Positions 17,501-27,119 of a stretch of 64,000 nt of DNA are shown one piece after another. The translations under genes were made by a program, and so were the position numbers. Position 1 is the stretch's first letter; the number at the start of each line of letters is the position of its first letter. The DNA is from Catalinimonas alkaloidigena (GTDB lineage: Bacteria; Bacteroidota; Bacteroidia; Cytophagales; Cyclobacteriaceae): contig NZ_JAQFIL010000001.1 of NCBI RefSeq assembly GCF_029504655.1, positions 6,267,001 to 6,331,000 of the forward strand, written 5' to 3'. Under the pieces are notes generated by a model. That model was not told where the DNA came from. It made no database searches and saw nothing but the letters and a program-made list of their open reading frames with translations.

Positions 17501-17534
17501 ATAAAAAAGCTTCTCCTGACACAGAAGAAGCTTT
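17501..17534 (-). terminator. terminator of the gltB-gltD operon
   Basis: AAAGCTTCT (17506-17514) and AGAAGCTTT (17526-17534) form a 9-bp stem; on the minus strand a TTTTTTATTT-type tail follows. It starts 28 bp after the gltD stop. Confidence 0.88.
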
Positions 17535-17562
17535 CTCATATTATAGAGAATAGTTATACAGC

Positions 17563-19044
17563 TTAAGTTACATTGGCCACATTCAGAAATGAATCATCTT
17601 TAGATTCAAGCTCAGTATGTCCCATCAGATATTTATCTACTTCACGAGCTGCCTCTCGCCCTTCGGAAATTGCCCATACTACTAAGGATTGACCACGGCG
17701 GGCATCTCCGGCAGCAAAAACCTTAGGATTGCTGGTCTGGTATTTTCCTTCTTCAGCCAGAATATTACCTCTCGGATCACGCTCCAGAGATAACTCCTCA
17801 ATAGCTCCGGTAGGATCAGTATGTAAGAACCCAATTGCCAACAAAGCCAGTTCACAGGGAAGGTCTTCTTCTGTACCAGGAATTTCCTCAAAGTAAGTTC
17901 TTCCTTCTTCGTTTACCTTCCACTCAATTTTTACTACCTTGATAGCCTTGAGATTGCCTTCTCCATCTCCGATAAACTCTTTGGTCAGTACTGCCCAATC
18001 TCTGTTTACGCCTTCTTCATGAGAAGAAGAAGTACGTAAGATCATAGGCCAGAGAGGCCAGGGATCGCTTTCCCCCCGCTCTTTGGGAGGTTTGCTCATC
18101 AACTCTATTTGTGTCACTGACTTAGCCCTATGACGGTTAGAAGTACCTACACAGTCTGAACCGGTATCTCCTCCACCAATCACAATTACATTCTTATCCG
18201 TAGCGAAGATTTCATTGTTTTCACCATAGGCATCTCCTGATACCCGCTTATTTTGCTGCGTCAGGAATTCCATGGCAAAGTGGATACCATTCAGTTCTCT
18301 GCCAGGGATAGGAAGATCACGGGGAACTCCGGCACCGGTACAGAAGACAATTGCATCAAATTCATCGTCAAGTTCCTGCGCTGTAATATCTTTGCCTACA
18401 TGTACGCCTGTCTTAAAAGTGACACCTTCAGCTTCCATGATTTTAGTACGACGTTCTATCACCCATTTTTCCAGTTTGAAGTCAGGAATACCGTAGCGCA
18501 GCAACCCGCCTGGATTATCATCTTTCTCAAAAACAGTAACTGTATGCCCTGCTTTGTTTAGCTGTGCAGCAGCGCCCAAGCCCGCAGGCCCTGAACCCAC
18601 TACTGCTACTTTTTTGCCTGTTCTCTCCTTAGGAGGGTTAGGCTTGATATAGCCTAACTCAAACGCCTTTTCAGCAATGGTTTTCTCTATATGCTCAATG
18701 GCCACCGGAGGCTTATTGATTCCCAATACACAGGAAGCCTCACAGGGAGCGGGACAAATCCGCCCGGTGAACTCAGGGAAATTGTTAGTAGAATGCAGAA
18801 TCTCTATGGCCAGTTTCCAGTTGCCCTGGTAGGCAGCATCATTAAACTCAGGAATGTTATTGCCTAAAGGACATCCATTATGACAAAAAGGAATACCGCA
18901 ATCCATACAGCGAGCTGCCTGTTGCTGTGATTTTTCGTCACTAAACTCCAGATAAAGCTCATTATAGTCATTGATCCTTTCTTTGGGATCACGAGTGTTA
19001 GGTAATTCACGATTATATTCTTTGAAACCTGTCGGTTTTCCCAT
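17563..19044 (-). CDS. gltD: glutamate synthase small subunit
   Basis: A 493-residue NADPH-dependent GOGAT beta subunit. The N-terminal cysteine-rich region reads CMDCGIPFCHNGCPLGNNIP and later CPAPCEASCVLG, the ligands of the shared 4Fe-4S clusters. An FAD site, VAVVGSGPAGLGAAAQLNKAG, lies near residue 147, and the NADPH site with VIVIGGGDTGSDCVGT near 286. The C-terminal VFAAGDARRGQSLVVWAI closes the FAD domain. It takes electrons from NADPH and passes them to GltB for the conversion of glutamine and 2-oxoglutarate to two glutamates. It follows gltB after a gap of 20 bp. It is full length with all motifs present. Confidence 0.97.
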   Translation of the reverse strand: MGKPTGFKEYNRELPNTRDPKERINDYNELYLEFSDEKSQQQAARCMDCGIPFCHNGCPLGNNIPEFNDAAYQGNWKLAIEILHSTNNFPEFTGRICPAPCEASCVLGINKPPVAIEHIEKTIAEKAFELGYIKPNPPKERTGKKVAVVGSGPAGLGAAAQLNKAGHTVTVFEKDDNPGGLLRYGIPDFKLEKWVIERRTKIMEAEGVTFKTGVHVGKDITAQELDDEFDAIVFCTGAGVPRDLPIPGRELNGIHFAMEFLTQQNKRVSGDAYGENNEIFATDKNVIVIGGGDTGSDCVGTSNRHRAKSVTQIELMSKPPKERGESDPWPLWPMILRTSSSHEEGVNRDWAVLTKEFIGDGEGNLKAIKVVKIEWKVNEEGRTYFEEIPGTEEDLPCELALLAIGFLHTDPTGAIEELSLERDPRGNILAEEGKYQTSNPKVFAAGDARRGQSLVVWAISEGREAAREVDKYLMGHTELESKDDSFLNVANVT

Positions 19045-19064
19045 CTTTCTTTAGTTTTTTAGGT

Positions 19065-22000
19065 TTAGACTTTAGAGGCTGTTTTTTGTTTAATATCCTC
19101 GTTCTCAGATAACTCCTGCGCTGCTTTCCTGCGTTTGAGTACAGCTTTGAATTCAGTAGGCATTACCTTTACAAAGTGCTGCAGGTTTTCTTCCCACTTT
19201 TCTAAGACCGCAGCAGCTACTGTACTGCCAGTATACTGCTTGTGACGAGTAATCATCCCCTTGATCATAATTTGATCTTCTACATCCAGCTGTTCTAGCT
19301 CTACCAGTTCCTTATTGCAATGTTTATTAAAAGTATTCTCAGGGTCATAAACAAAAGCCATTCCTCCACTCATCCCGGCGGCAAAGTTACGCCCGGTGTC
19401 ACCTAGCACGACCACCACACCACCAGTCATATACTCACAGCCATGATCTCCTATGCCCTCTACTATAGCACGCACACCGGAGTTTCTGACGCAAAAACGT
19501 TCTCCCGCCATACCTCTGATATAAGCGTCACCGGAAGTAGCGCCATAGAAAGCGACATTGCCGATAATCATATTGTCCTCAGGTACGTACTTTGACTCTT
19601 TGTGAGGGTAGATTACAAGCTCACCACCGGAGAGGCCTTTTCCAAAATAGTCGTTGGCCTCACCTTCCAGTTCAAAGCGAATACCCGGAGCGGTGAAAGC
19701 AGCGAAACTCTGACCAGCCGAGCCTTTAAATTTGAAATTGATGGTTCCGGCAGGAAGTCCGGGCTTACCAAACTTTTTGGAAACTTCGTTGGAAAGCAAA
19801 GCACCGACAGAGCGGTTGGTGTTAATTAATTTAAAGCTTGAATGTACTGATTCAGCATTTTCCAAAGCAGGACGAGCAGCTTTGACTAATTCCCAATCCA
19901 GCACTTCTTCTATACCATGATCCTGCTCCTGTTGCTTATAGATACCTACATGAGAGGGGACCTCCTCTTTGGCCAGTATACGACTCAAATCCAGGTTTTT
20001 AAGCTTCCAGTGATCAATATTGTCGCGTACTTTCAAACAGTCTACCTGGCCAACCATTTCATTAACCGTACGGAAACCAAGCTCTGCCATTATTTCTCTA
20101 AGCTCTTCTGCCAGGAAGTTAAAAAGGTTTACCACATATTCCGGCTTTCCTGTGAAGAGGGCTCTCAACTCAGGGTCTTGGGTAGCTACACCCACCGGAC
20201 AAGTATTCAGATGGCACTTACGCATCATGATACAACCTTCGGTAACCAGTGCGGCAGTAGACACACCAAACTCTTCAGCACCCAGTAGAATTGCCACGGC
20301 AATATCACGTCCGGTCTTAATCTGTCCGTCGGTCTGTACAGTGATACGGCTACGCAGATTATTTTTCACCAATGTCTGATGCGTTTCGGACAATCCTAGC
20401 TCCCAGGGGAGTCCTGCATGGCGAATGGAGCTGATTGGAGAGGCTCCTGTACCACCGTCATGACCTGAAATTAGCACCACATCAGCATGAGCTTTAGACA
20501 CGCCCGCTGCAATCGTGCCTACTCCTGAAGAAGCCACCAGTTTCACATTGATACGTGCTTCTCGATTTGCATTTTTTAGGTCATAGATCAGCTGCGCCAA
20601 ATCCTCAATAGAATAAATATCATGGTGAGGCGGCGGCGAAATCAAACCTACACCGGGTGTGGAGTGTCGCACACGTCCGATCCATTCATCTACTTTATGG
20701 CCGGGTAGTTGTCCCCCTTCACCGGGCTTAGCGCCCTGGGCCATTTTGATCTGCAGCTCATTAGCATTAGACAGGTAATGGCTGGTCACACCAAATCGTC
20801 CTGAAGCTACCTGTTTGATGGCTGAGCGCTCCCAGTCACCATTTGGTTTACGCTCGAAACGGATTTCATCTTCTCCTCCTTCACCACTATTACTCTTACC
20901 TCCTATACGGTTCATGGCAATGGCCAGGGTAGAGTGTGCTTCATGGGAGATAGATCCGAATGACATAGCTCCTGTGGCAAAGCGCTTGAAGATACTTTCT
21001 TTAGACTCAACTTCCTCAATAGGAATGGATTTCCGACTACTTTTGAACTCCATCAGTCCTCTCAAGGTATTTGCTTTCTGGGCCTGGTCGTTTATTAGCT
21101 TCGCGTATTGTTTATATTGTTGGTAATCGTTTTTACGCGTAGAGTTTTGTAGTAAGTGGATGGTTTGAGGGTTAAACATATGACGTTCCCCCCTACGCTT
21201 CCACTGATATACACCTCCTACCTCAAGTTTAAGGGACTCCTGTGCTTCTTCAGGGAAAGCCATACGGTGGCGCACCAGTGTTTCTTTAGCAATATCGTCA
21301 AAGTCCACCCCTTCAATACGCGTCATGGTACCAGCAAAACACTTATCAACTACTTTTTTACTTACGCCAAGGGCTTCAAAGATCTGTGCTCCCTGATAAG
21401 ACTGCAGAGTAGAAATACCCATTTTTGAGAAAATCTTCAGCAAGCCCATATTCACCGCTTTGATGAACTGCTTTCTTAGCTTCTTGGGAGAATAATCCCC
21501 ATGGATAAGTTTTTGTGCCTTGAGGTCATTTAGGGTCTCAAAAGCAAGGTAAGGGTTTACGGCATGTGCCCCATAACCTACCAGCGTAGCTACATGATGG
21601 GTTTCACGTATATCGCCTGCTTCAACTACCAGGCCTGCCTCTGAGCGAAGGCCGTTTCTGATCAGATGGTGATGTATAGCTCCTGTGGCCAGTAAAGACG
21701 GTATCGGGGCTCTCTCACGATCAAAATTACGATCCGAGATAATGATAATATTAGCGCCATCTCTTACGGCTTTTACAGCCTCTTCATTGATGCGGTCAAT
21801 GGCTGTTTCCAAGTCACCAGCCTCTCCTTTTGCACTAAAAGTAGCGTCAATCGTTTGCGTTTTGAATCCGGGAATCTGGATATACTTTAGTTTCCTCAGA
21901 TCACTATTGGTCAGCACCGGCTGTACCATATTGATCTGATGAGAATGCTCAGGAGTTTCGTCAAGTATATTCTTCATCCCCCCTACGCTGGTAAACAGCG

Positions 22001-23639
22001 ACATCACCAGGCGCTCACGAATAGGGTCAATCGGAGGGTTACTTACCTGAGCGAACAACTGCTTAAAGTAATGGGCCAAATGCTGGCTATGATCTGAAAG
22101 TACAGCTAATGGAGTATCAATACCCATAGAACCAATAGGCTCCTTACCTGCACTCACCATAGGAGCCAGTACCGCTTTCAGGTCTTCGGTAGTATAGCCC
22201 AACGTCATCTGACGGGTAAGCAAAGGCAACTCATCAGAAGATTTTTTATCCTGCCCGTTCAGGTTTTGAGGATCAGGGAGATCCTGCAAGAAATATTTAT
22301 GGTCATTGAGCCATTCGCGATAAGGCTTCTGCGAGCATATTTCCTGTTTAATTTCCTCATCACTGATGATCCGACCTTCTTCCAGATTAGCCACAAACAT
22401 ACGTCCTGGCTGCAAACGTCCTTTCAAAATGACTTTAGATTCATTCACAGGCAAGGCACCAGCTTCAGAGGACATCACAAGTTTATCATCCTCAGTAAGT
22501 AAGTAGCGAGAAGGACGAAGGCCATTTCTATCCAAGGTCGCCCCTACCATTTTACCATCGGTAAAACAAATGGAAGCGGGACCATCCCAGGGCTCCATCA
22601 TGGCTGCATGGTATTCATAAAAAGCCTTTTTAGGATCTTCCATCAGGTCGTTGTCCTGCCAGGCTTCAGGGATGAGCATCATCATTACATGGGGAAGCGA
22701 GCGACCACCCAGATAAAGTAGCTCCACGATATTATCCAGGTTAGCTGAATCAGAAAAAGAGGCATCGCAGATCGGAAGAATTAAATCAAGCTCTTCATCT
22801 GTAAATAAAGTAGACTTTAACAATGCTTCCTTAGAGCGCATCCAGTTTACATTTCCACGAATGGTATTGATCTCCCCATTGTGCGCGATAAAACGAAATG
22901 GCTGAGCCAGTTTCCACTTGGGGAAAGTATTGGTAGAAAACCTGGAGTGTACTAGTGCTAATGCTGTTTTGAAATTAGGCTTTTGCAGGTCAGTATAATA
23001 AGGACGTACCTGAAAGGTAGTTAACTGCCCCTTATATACTATAGTATTATATGAACAGGAAGCAATATAAAATCTATCTATCGTATCCTTAACTTTATTA
23101 TGTATAGTATGCGACACATAATTTTTGAGCACGAAAAGGCGGCGCTCCAGCACCATAGGATCTTTATTACTACGATCCTTCAGGCGAAGGAAAACCTGCT
23201 CCACGTGGTGCTCAACCAGCTTTGCAGAGCGGCCCAGGCTATGGTTGTTAGTAGGGACTTTACGGGTTGTGATTATTTCAAATCCGAGTTGCTCGGCTAC
23301 CTCTTTCCACAAGCCGTAGCACTCAGCTCTTTTGTTTTCGTCCAGAGGAAAGAAAATCATGGCAACTCCGTAACTATCAAAACCCGGAAGGGTAATGTTC
23401 TGGCGTTTAAGTTCATCCTGGAAAAACTCATGAGGTTTCTGTACCAGAATACCTGCACCATCACCCGTATCAGGTTCACAACCACAAGCTCCCCTGTGTT
23501 CCATGTTTTGCAACATGATAATGGCATCTTCAACAATCTGATGTGACTTTTTTCCTTTAAGATTAGCCACGAAGCCGATGCCACATGCATCATGTTCAAA
23601 CTCTGGAGAGTATAGGGTTTGTTGTCGAGAATCTTTCAT
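19065..23639 (-). CDS. gltB: glutamate synthase large subunit
   Basis: A 1524-residue GOGAT alpha subunit. After a short leader, Cys19 in HDACGIGFVANLKGK is the amidotransferase nucleophile, exposed by processing. The FMN synthase domain holds EEVESKESIFKRFATGAMSF, GEGGEDEIRF and SGHDGGTGASPISS; the 3Fe-4S ligands are in CHLNTCPVGVATQ. The C-terminal GXGXG beta-helix has the repeated Gly-rich turns (GGELVIYPHK, GNVAFYGATSG, GGVVVVLGDTGRNFAAGMSGG). It releases ammonia from glutamine and adds it to 2-oxoglutarate, the main ammonium assimilation route with glutamine synthetase. It is the first gene of the gltBD operon. The upstream gap carries several palindromes that may be regulatory. Confidence 0.97.
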   Translation of the reverse strand: MKDSRQQTLYSPEFEHDACGIGFVANLKGKKSHQIVEDAIIMLQNMEHRGACGCEPDTGDGAGILVQKPHEFFQDELKRQNITLPGFDSYGVAMIFFPLDENKRAECYGLWKEVAEQLGFEIITTRKVPTNNHSLGRSAKLVEHHVEQVFLRLKDRSNKDPMVLERRLFVLKNYVSHTIHNKVKDTIDRFYIASCSYNTIVYKGQLTTFQVRPYYTDLQKPNFKTALALVHSRFSTNTFPKWKLAQPFRFIAHNGEINTIRGNVNWMRSKEALLKSTLFTDEELDLILPICDASFSDSANLDNIVELLYLGGRSLPHVMMMLIPEAWQDNDLMEDPKKAFYEYHAAMMEPWDGPASICFTDGKMVGATLDRNGLRPSRYLLTEDDKLVMSSEAGALPVNESKVILKGRLQPGRMFVANLEEGRIISDEEIKQEICSQKPYREWLNDHKYFLQDLPDPQNLNGQDKKSSDELPLLTRQMTLGYTTEDLKAVLAPMVSAGKEPIGSMGIDTPLAVLSDHSQHLAHYFKQLFAQVSNPPIDPIRERLVMSLFTSVGGMKNILDETPEHSHQINMVQPVLTNSDLRKLKYIQIPGFKTQTIDATFSAKGEAGDLETAIDRINEEAVKAVRDGANIIIISDRNFDRERAPIPSLLATGAIHHHLIRNGLRSEAGLVVEAGDIRETHHVATLVGYGAHAVNPYLAFETLNDLKAQKLIHGDYSPKKLRKQFIKAVNMGLLKIFSKMGISTLQSYQGAQIFEALGVSKKVVDKCFAGTMTRIEGVDFDDIAKETLVRHRMAFPEEAQESLKLEVGGVYQWKRRGERHMFNPQTIHLLQNSTRKNDYQQYKQYAKLINDQAQKANTLRGLMEFKSSRKSIPIEEVESKESIFKRFATGAMSFGSISHEAHSTLAIAMNRIGGKSNSGEGGEDEIRFERKPNGDWERSAIKQVASGRFGVTSHYLSNANELQIKMAQGAKPGEGGQLPGHKVDEWIGRVRHSTPGVGLISPPPHHDIYSIEDLAQLIYDLKNANREARINVKLVASSGVGTIAAGVSKAHADVVLISGHDGGTGASPISSIRHAGLPWELGLSETHQTLVKNNLRSRITVQTDGQIKTGRDIAVAILLGAEEFGVSTAALVTEGCIMMRKCHLNTCPVGVATQDPELRALFTGKPEYVVNLFNFLAEELREIMAELGFRTVNEMVGQVDCLKVRDNIDHWKLKNLDLSRILAKEEVPSHVGIYKQQEQDHGIEEVLDWELVKAARPALENAESVHSSFKLINTNRSVGALLSNEVSKKFGKPGLPAGTINFKFKGSAGQSFAAFTAPGIRFELEGEANDYFGKGLSGGELVIYPHKESKYVPEDNMIIGNVAFYGATSGDAYIRGMAGERFCVRNSGVRAIVEGIGDHGCEYMTGGVVVVLGDTGRNFAAGMSGGMAFVYDPENTFNKHCNKELVELEQLDVEDQIMIKGMITRHKQYTGSTVAAAVLEKWEENLQHFVKVMPTEFKAVLKRRKAAQELSENEDIKQKTASKV

Positions 23640-23681
23640 TCAGCTCAAAGATTAGTGGTAAATTCTGCTATTTATTTTATA

Positions 23682-23828
23682 TTTTGTTTTGCAAACAAAA
23701 ATCAAAATATTATTTTGGTGATTTTAATATCATGTACATATATCAGATAAATTTATCTTATGCACGCTTATATTATTCTATTTCAATAGCATATATTACA
23801 AATATGCTCATCTCAAAATATTATTTTG
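23682..23828. promoter_or_regulatory. three palindromes upstream of gltB
   Basis: TTTTGTTT-TGC-AAACAAAA (23682-23700) lies 43 bp before the gltB start. Next to it is CAAAATATTATTTTG (23703-23717), a perfect 7-1-7 palindrome, which recurs base for base at 23814-23828; the exact repeat extends to 17 bp (TCAAAATATTATTTTGG). The repeat of an identical palindrome 111 bp apart suggests paired operators that could loop DNA for nitrogen control. The AT-rich background makes some symmetry expected, but not an exact 17-bp repeat. Confidence 0.5.
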
Positions 23829-23829
23829 G

Positions 23830-24187
23830 AAACGAGTAATATACTTAATTAATCGCACTTTTTAAAAGATAATTCCATCACAGGCAGATGAAACTATTGA
23901 TGGAGCAAGAGATTCTAAGGGCATTTTTTGAAGCTAAAAAGCTCGTCGGCAATAATTATTGATAATATTATAAAAAGAAGAGAAAAATAACTTTTCCTTT
24001 ATGATATTCATAAATACATCTATTTGAATATTTTTTTGAGAAGTTTTAAAAAAAATCTAGATTTTTACTTAAAAGATAAGCATACCACCTTTTTCTTAGT
24101 GAACTTTCACTAAAGCATCTCTTTTGTTAGATTATATTTAATAAATAAAGATTTAAAGGAAAATCCTACCAATCAACCCATCTGCCA
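23830..24187. other. AT-rich gap between recG and gltB
   Basis: No credible gene is seen here. A further palindrome, TTAGTGAACTTTCACTAA (24096-24113, 8-2-8), lies 75 bp beyond the recG stop. It lacks a T tract, so it resembles a protein-binding site more than a terminator. The only ATG-started frame of note is 24 codons at 23888 and has no support. Confidence 0.4.
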
Positions 24188-26281
24188 TTAGCTGATTTTG
24201 CTCCAGTTGGTTGAGTCCTGCCTGAGAGAATAAATATGATTTCTGATAGGCTGATGATCGGTGAGTATAAGTTCTGGATCTTTTTCCAGCACGAGCATGG
24301 CTGACAAGCGAGCCTCCTGTAAAATTTTACCATCTTTGGTAATATCAGCGACCAGCAGATCCAACACTCCACTTTGTTGTGTACCCTCAATATCTCCAGG
24401 CCCCCGTAGTTTCAGATCTACTTCGGAAACCTCAAAGCCATCATTGGTGCGCACCATCGTATTCAACCTGACCTTACTTTCCTTACTGAGTTTGTATTCA
24501 GTCATCAGTATACAATAAGACTGCTCAGCGCCACGCCCTACTCTTCCTCTCAACTGATGAAGTTGGGCCAGGCCAAAGCGCTCCGCGTTTTCAATAATCA
24601 TCACTGAGGCATTAGGCACATTTACGCCTACTTCTATGACAGTAGTTGCTACCATAATTTTTGTTTTCCCTGCGGCAAAGCGCTGCATCTCAAAGTCTTT
24701 GTCCGCAGCTTTCATACGGCCATGCACCACACTTACGGGGAGGTCAGGAAAGGCGCGACGTATTGATTCATAGCCATCTTCCAGGTGTTTGAGGTCCAGC
24801 TTTTCAGACTCTTCAATCAGAGGGTAAACAATATAAATCTGCCTGCCCAGGTTTACCTGCTCACGAATGAAGCCAAAAACTGTCAGACGATTTTTCTCAT
24901 AACGGTGTACTGTTTTGATTGGCTTTCTCCCGGCAGGAAGCTCATCTATTACAGATACGTCCAGGTCACCGTAAAGTGTCATGGCCAGGGTACGGGGGAT
25001 GGGAGTAGCTGTCATGACCAAAACGTGTGGAACAAAACGATCATTTTTCTGCCACAGTCTGGCCCGCTGCGCTACGCCAAAACGGTGTTGTTCGTCTACG
25101 ATAGACAGACCAAGGTTGTTAAACTGTACATGCTCCTCCAGCAATGCGTGCGTCCCTACCAAAATGTGCAGGTCGCCATCCCTGAGCATGCGGTCAATGA
25201 TACGACGCTCTTTGGTTTTGGTAGAACCGGTAAGTAGGGCAATATGCAGCCCCAGTTGTTTGGCAAAGTCTTTCAGGCCACGAAAATGCTGCTCAGCAAG
25301 AATCTCCGTAGGAGCCATCATGGCTACTTGTGCTCCGCTACCTATGGCGATAAGCATGCAGATAAAAGCCACAATAGTTTTGCCGCTGCCTACATCTCCC
25401 TGAAGCAGGCGGTTCATTTGCTTACCGGAACGTAAATCTTCAAAAATCTCCCGGATTACTTTTTTTTGCGCTTCCGTAAGCTCGAAAGGCAAGTGTTTTT
25501 CATAAAAGGCATGTACCAACTGGGTATCTCCCAACAACTGGCCAGGAGACTTTTCCATTTTTGAGAGCTTTAGCTTAAGGATACGTAGCTGTACATAAAA
25601 CAGCTCTTCAAACTTAAGTCGGAAGCGGGCTTTCTCCAGCCACTCTATGCTCTCAGGAAAATGAATGTGGCGCATTGCATCCTTCTTGGAAATAAGGCCG
25701 TACTGCTCAATGAGGTATGCAGGAAGGGTTTCGGGAATCCGCTCATAAGCTCTTTCTATCAGCCGCTTCTGTAATTTAGCAATGGCTTTACTATCAACGC
25801 GGCCGCGCTTTAATTTTTCAGTAGTTGCATATACCGGTTGCAGCGGTTTCGCTTCCTGCTGACCGGGAACATAAACCTCCATCTCAGGATGGGCAATGCT
25901 AAACTTGCTACCAAAGCGATTGGGTTTTCCAAACACTACATAATCTGTCTGCATCTTAAGATTAGAGGCTATCCACCTAGCCCCCTGAAACCATACCAGT
26001 TCCAACACACCGGTACCGTCACTAAAGTAGGCCACCAAACGTTTCTTGTTACCCACACCTACGGTTTCTACCCGCTGTACCTTTCCTACCAGTTGAATAT
26101 AGGGCATATTTTCATGTACCTCACTGATCTGGTGGAATTGCGACCGGTCCTCATGCCGGAAGGGATAGTGCTGTAAAAGATCGCCGAAGGTAGAAATTTG
26201 CAACTCTTCTCTTAGCAGTTTGGCAATGCGTTCTCCTACGCCTTTAAGAAATTCTATTTTGGTATCAAAATAATTAGCCAT
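24188..26281 (-). CDS. recG: ATP-dependent DNA helicase RecG
   Basis: A 697-residue RecG. The N-terminal wedge/OB domain (about 1-200) contains LLQHYPFRHEDRSQFHQI and VQRVETVGVGNKKRLVAYFSDG. The helicase core follows with motif I LLQGDVGSGKT, motif Ia MAPTEILAEQHF, motif II SIVDEQHRFG, motif III VMTATPIPRT, and the C-terminal AERFGLAQLHQLRGRVGRG. The TRG region near the C-terminus is also present. It reverses stalled replication forks and migrates Holliday junctions. Only 4 bp separate it from gldD upstream, so the two are probably co-transcribed. Confidence 0.97.
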   Translation of the reverse strand: MANYFDTKIEFLKGVGERIAKLLREELQISTFGDLLQHYPFRHEDRSQFHQISEVHENMPYIQLVGKVQRVETVGVGNKKRLVAYFSDGTGVLELVWFQGARWIASNLKMQTDYVVFGKPNRFGSKFSIAHPEMEVYVPGQQEAKPLQPVYATTEKLKRGRVDSKAIAKLQKRLIERAYERIPETLPAYLIEQYGLISKKDAMRHIHFPESIEWLEKARFRLKFEELFYVQLRILKLKLSKMEKSPGQLLGDTQLVHAFYEKHLPFELTEAQKKVIREIFEDLRSGKQMNRLLQGDVGSGKTIVAFICMLIAIGSGAQVAMMAPTEILAEQHFRGLKDFAKQLGLHIALLTGSTKTKERRIIDRMLRDGDLHILVGTHALLEEHVQFNNLGLSIVDEQHRFGVAQRARLWQKNDRFVPHVLVMTATPIPRTLAMTLYGDLDVSVIDELPAGRKPIKTVHRYEKNRLTVFGFIREQVNLGRQIYIVYPLIEESEKLDLKHLEDGYESIRRAFPDLPVSVVHGRMKAADKDFEMQRFAAGKTKIMVATTVIEVGVNVPNASVMIIENAERFGLAQLHQLRGRVGRGAEQSYCILMTEYKLSKESKVRLNTMVRTNDGFEVSEVDLKLRGPGDIEGTQQSGVLDLLVADITKDGKILQEARLSAMLVLEKDPELILTDHQPIRNHIYSLRQDSTNWSKIS

Positions 26282-26285
26282 GCGC

Positions 26286-26882
26286 CTATCCGCTAATCTG
26301 CTCTCCTTCCCATTGTAAAGTATTCAACATATGGATCATGTCTACTTTGATATACTCAATCACCGGAGCGAGAGAGTCATTTTGGGTAGCCGTGCGAAAA
26401 TACAAGGCCCCACGTAAGAAGTGCTTGGTAGAATCGGTTATATAAAATTGAAACTGACTAGGCACTTCTCCTCTCAGTTCTGCTACCAAGGCGCGCTTGC
26501 CACTGGGCGTGCCCAGCACCCTCTCTTCTATAGCTGCTGCTTTGATTTGATGATTGGCAGTGAGACGGTAAGAGTCTTCCAACAGGGTTTCCAGTTTCTC
26601 TTCACTATTATTAATAGCTTTATAAGTAAGCTGTATGTTGGCCTGATGCTCAGGATAATACACATTAAGCCAGTAAGGTTCAGCATTGTAGCTTGTATCT
26701 TCATGCACTTCTGCATACCTGGAAAACTCAAACTGATAAGGTAAAGTATCAGCTAAACTAACATACTCATGGGATGGAAGGTCAATCCTGTTATAACCTT
26801 TAGGCTTAGGGACATAATCTGAACTGCATGCGGTAAATACCAATGTTATGAGAGTAAAAAATATAAGAGCCTTAATTTTCAT
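26286..26882 (-). CDS. gldD: gliding motility lipoprotein GldD
   Basis: A 198-residue lipoprotein with a type II signal ending at the lipobox VFTAC (Cys19). The mature N-terminus reads [17 protein letters not shown], where PKPKGY is the recognisable GldD start; the middle has [21 protein letters not shown] and the C-terminal region [20 protein letters not shown]. GldD is required for gliding and stable T9SS function in Flavobacterium, probably in the envelope. Its presence fits the porU/porV genes at 46.6-52.8 kb. It is the first gene of a two-gene unit with recG, divergent from rfbB. Confidence 0.93.
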   Translation of the reverse strand: MKIKALIFFTLITLVFTACSSDYVPKPKGYNRIDLPSHEYVSLADTLPYQFEFSRYAEVHEDTSYNAEPYWLNVYYPEHQANIQLTYKAINNSEEKLETLLEDSYRLTANHQIKAAAIEERVLGTPSGKRALVAELRGEVPSQFQFYITDSTKHFLRGALYFRTATQNDSLAPVIEYIKVDMIHMLNTLQWEGEQISG

Positions 26883-27119
26883 TAAACTAATTGTTAGTTC
26901 TACCTCTTTAACTTATGTAAAGCGCAACGTATAATAAGAAGCAATATTACCAATTTGCACGATGATTGTACCAAGTACAAGAGATGAATCTGAAGCTTGC
27001 ACTTCAGAAAATAGAAAAATCTTTTTACTAAACCTTACAATATAAGCAAGCATTGTATTTAAATATGAAATAATAGGAAAAAAGGATACATTTGCTCTTT
27101 CTTAATTATCGCAAAAATT

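Noticed and set aside
23100..23546. 148-codon open frame antisense to gltB
   Set aside because: It lies inside the amidotransferase domain of gltB and its translation is low in recognisable structure.
23888..23962. 24-codon frame beginning MKLLMEQEILRAFFEAK
   Set aside because: It is too short to judge, has no promoter pair, terminator or visible homology, and lies in AT-rich sequence.
27087..27094. TACATTTG as a full promoter of rfbB
   Set aside because: The -7 element is good, but no TTG lies 19-22 bp upstream, so it was left out as a separate feature.
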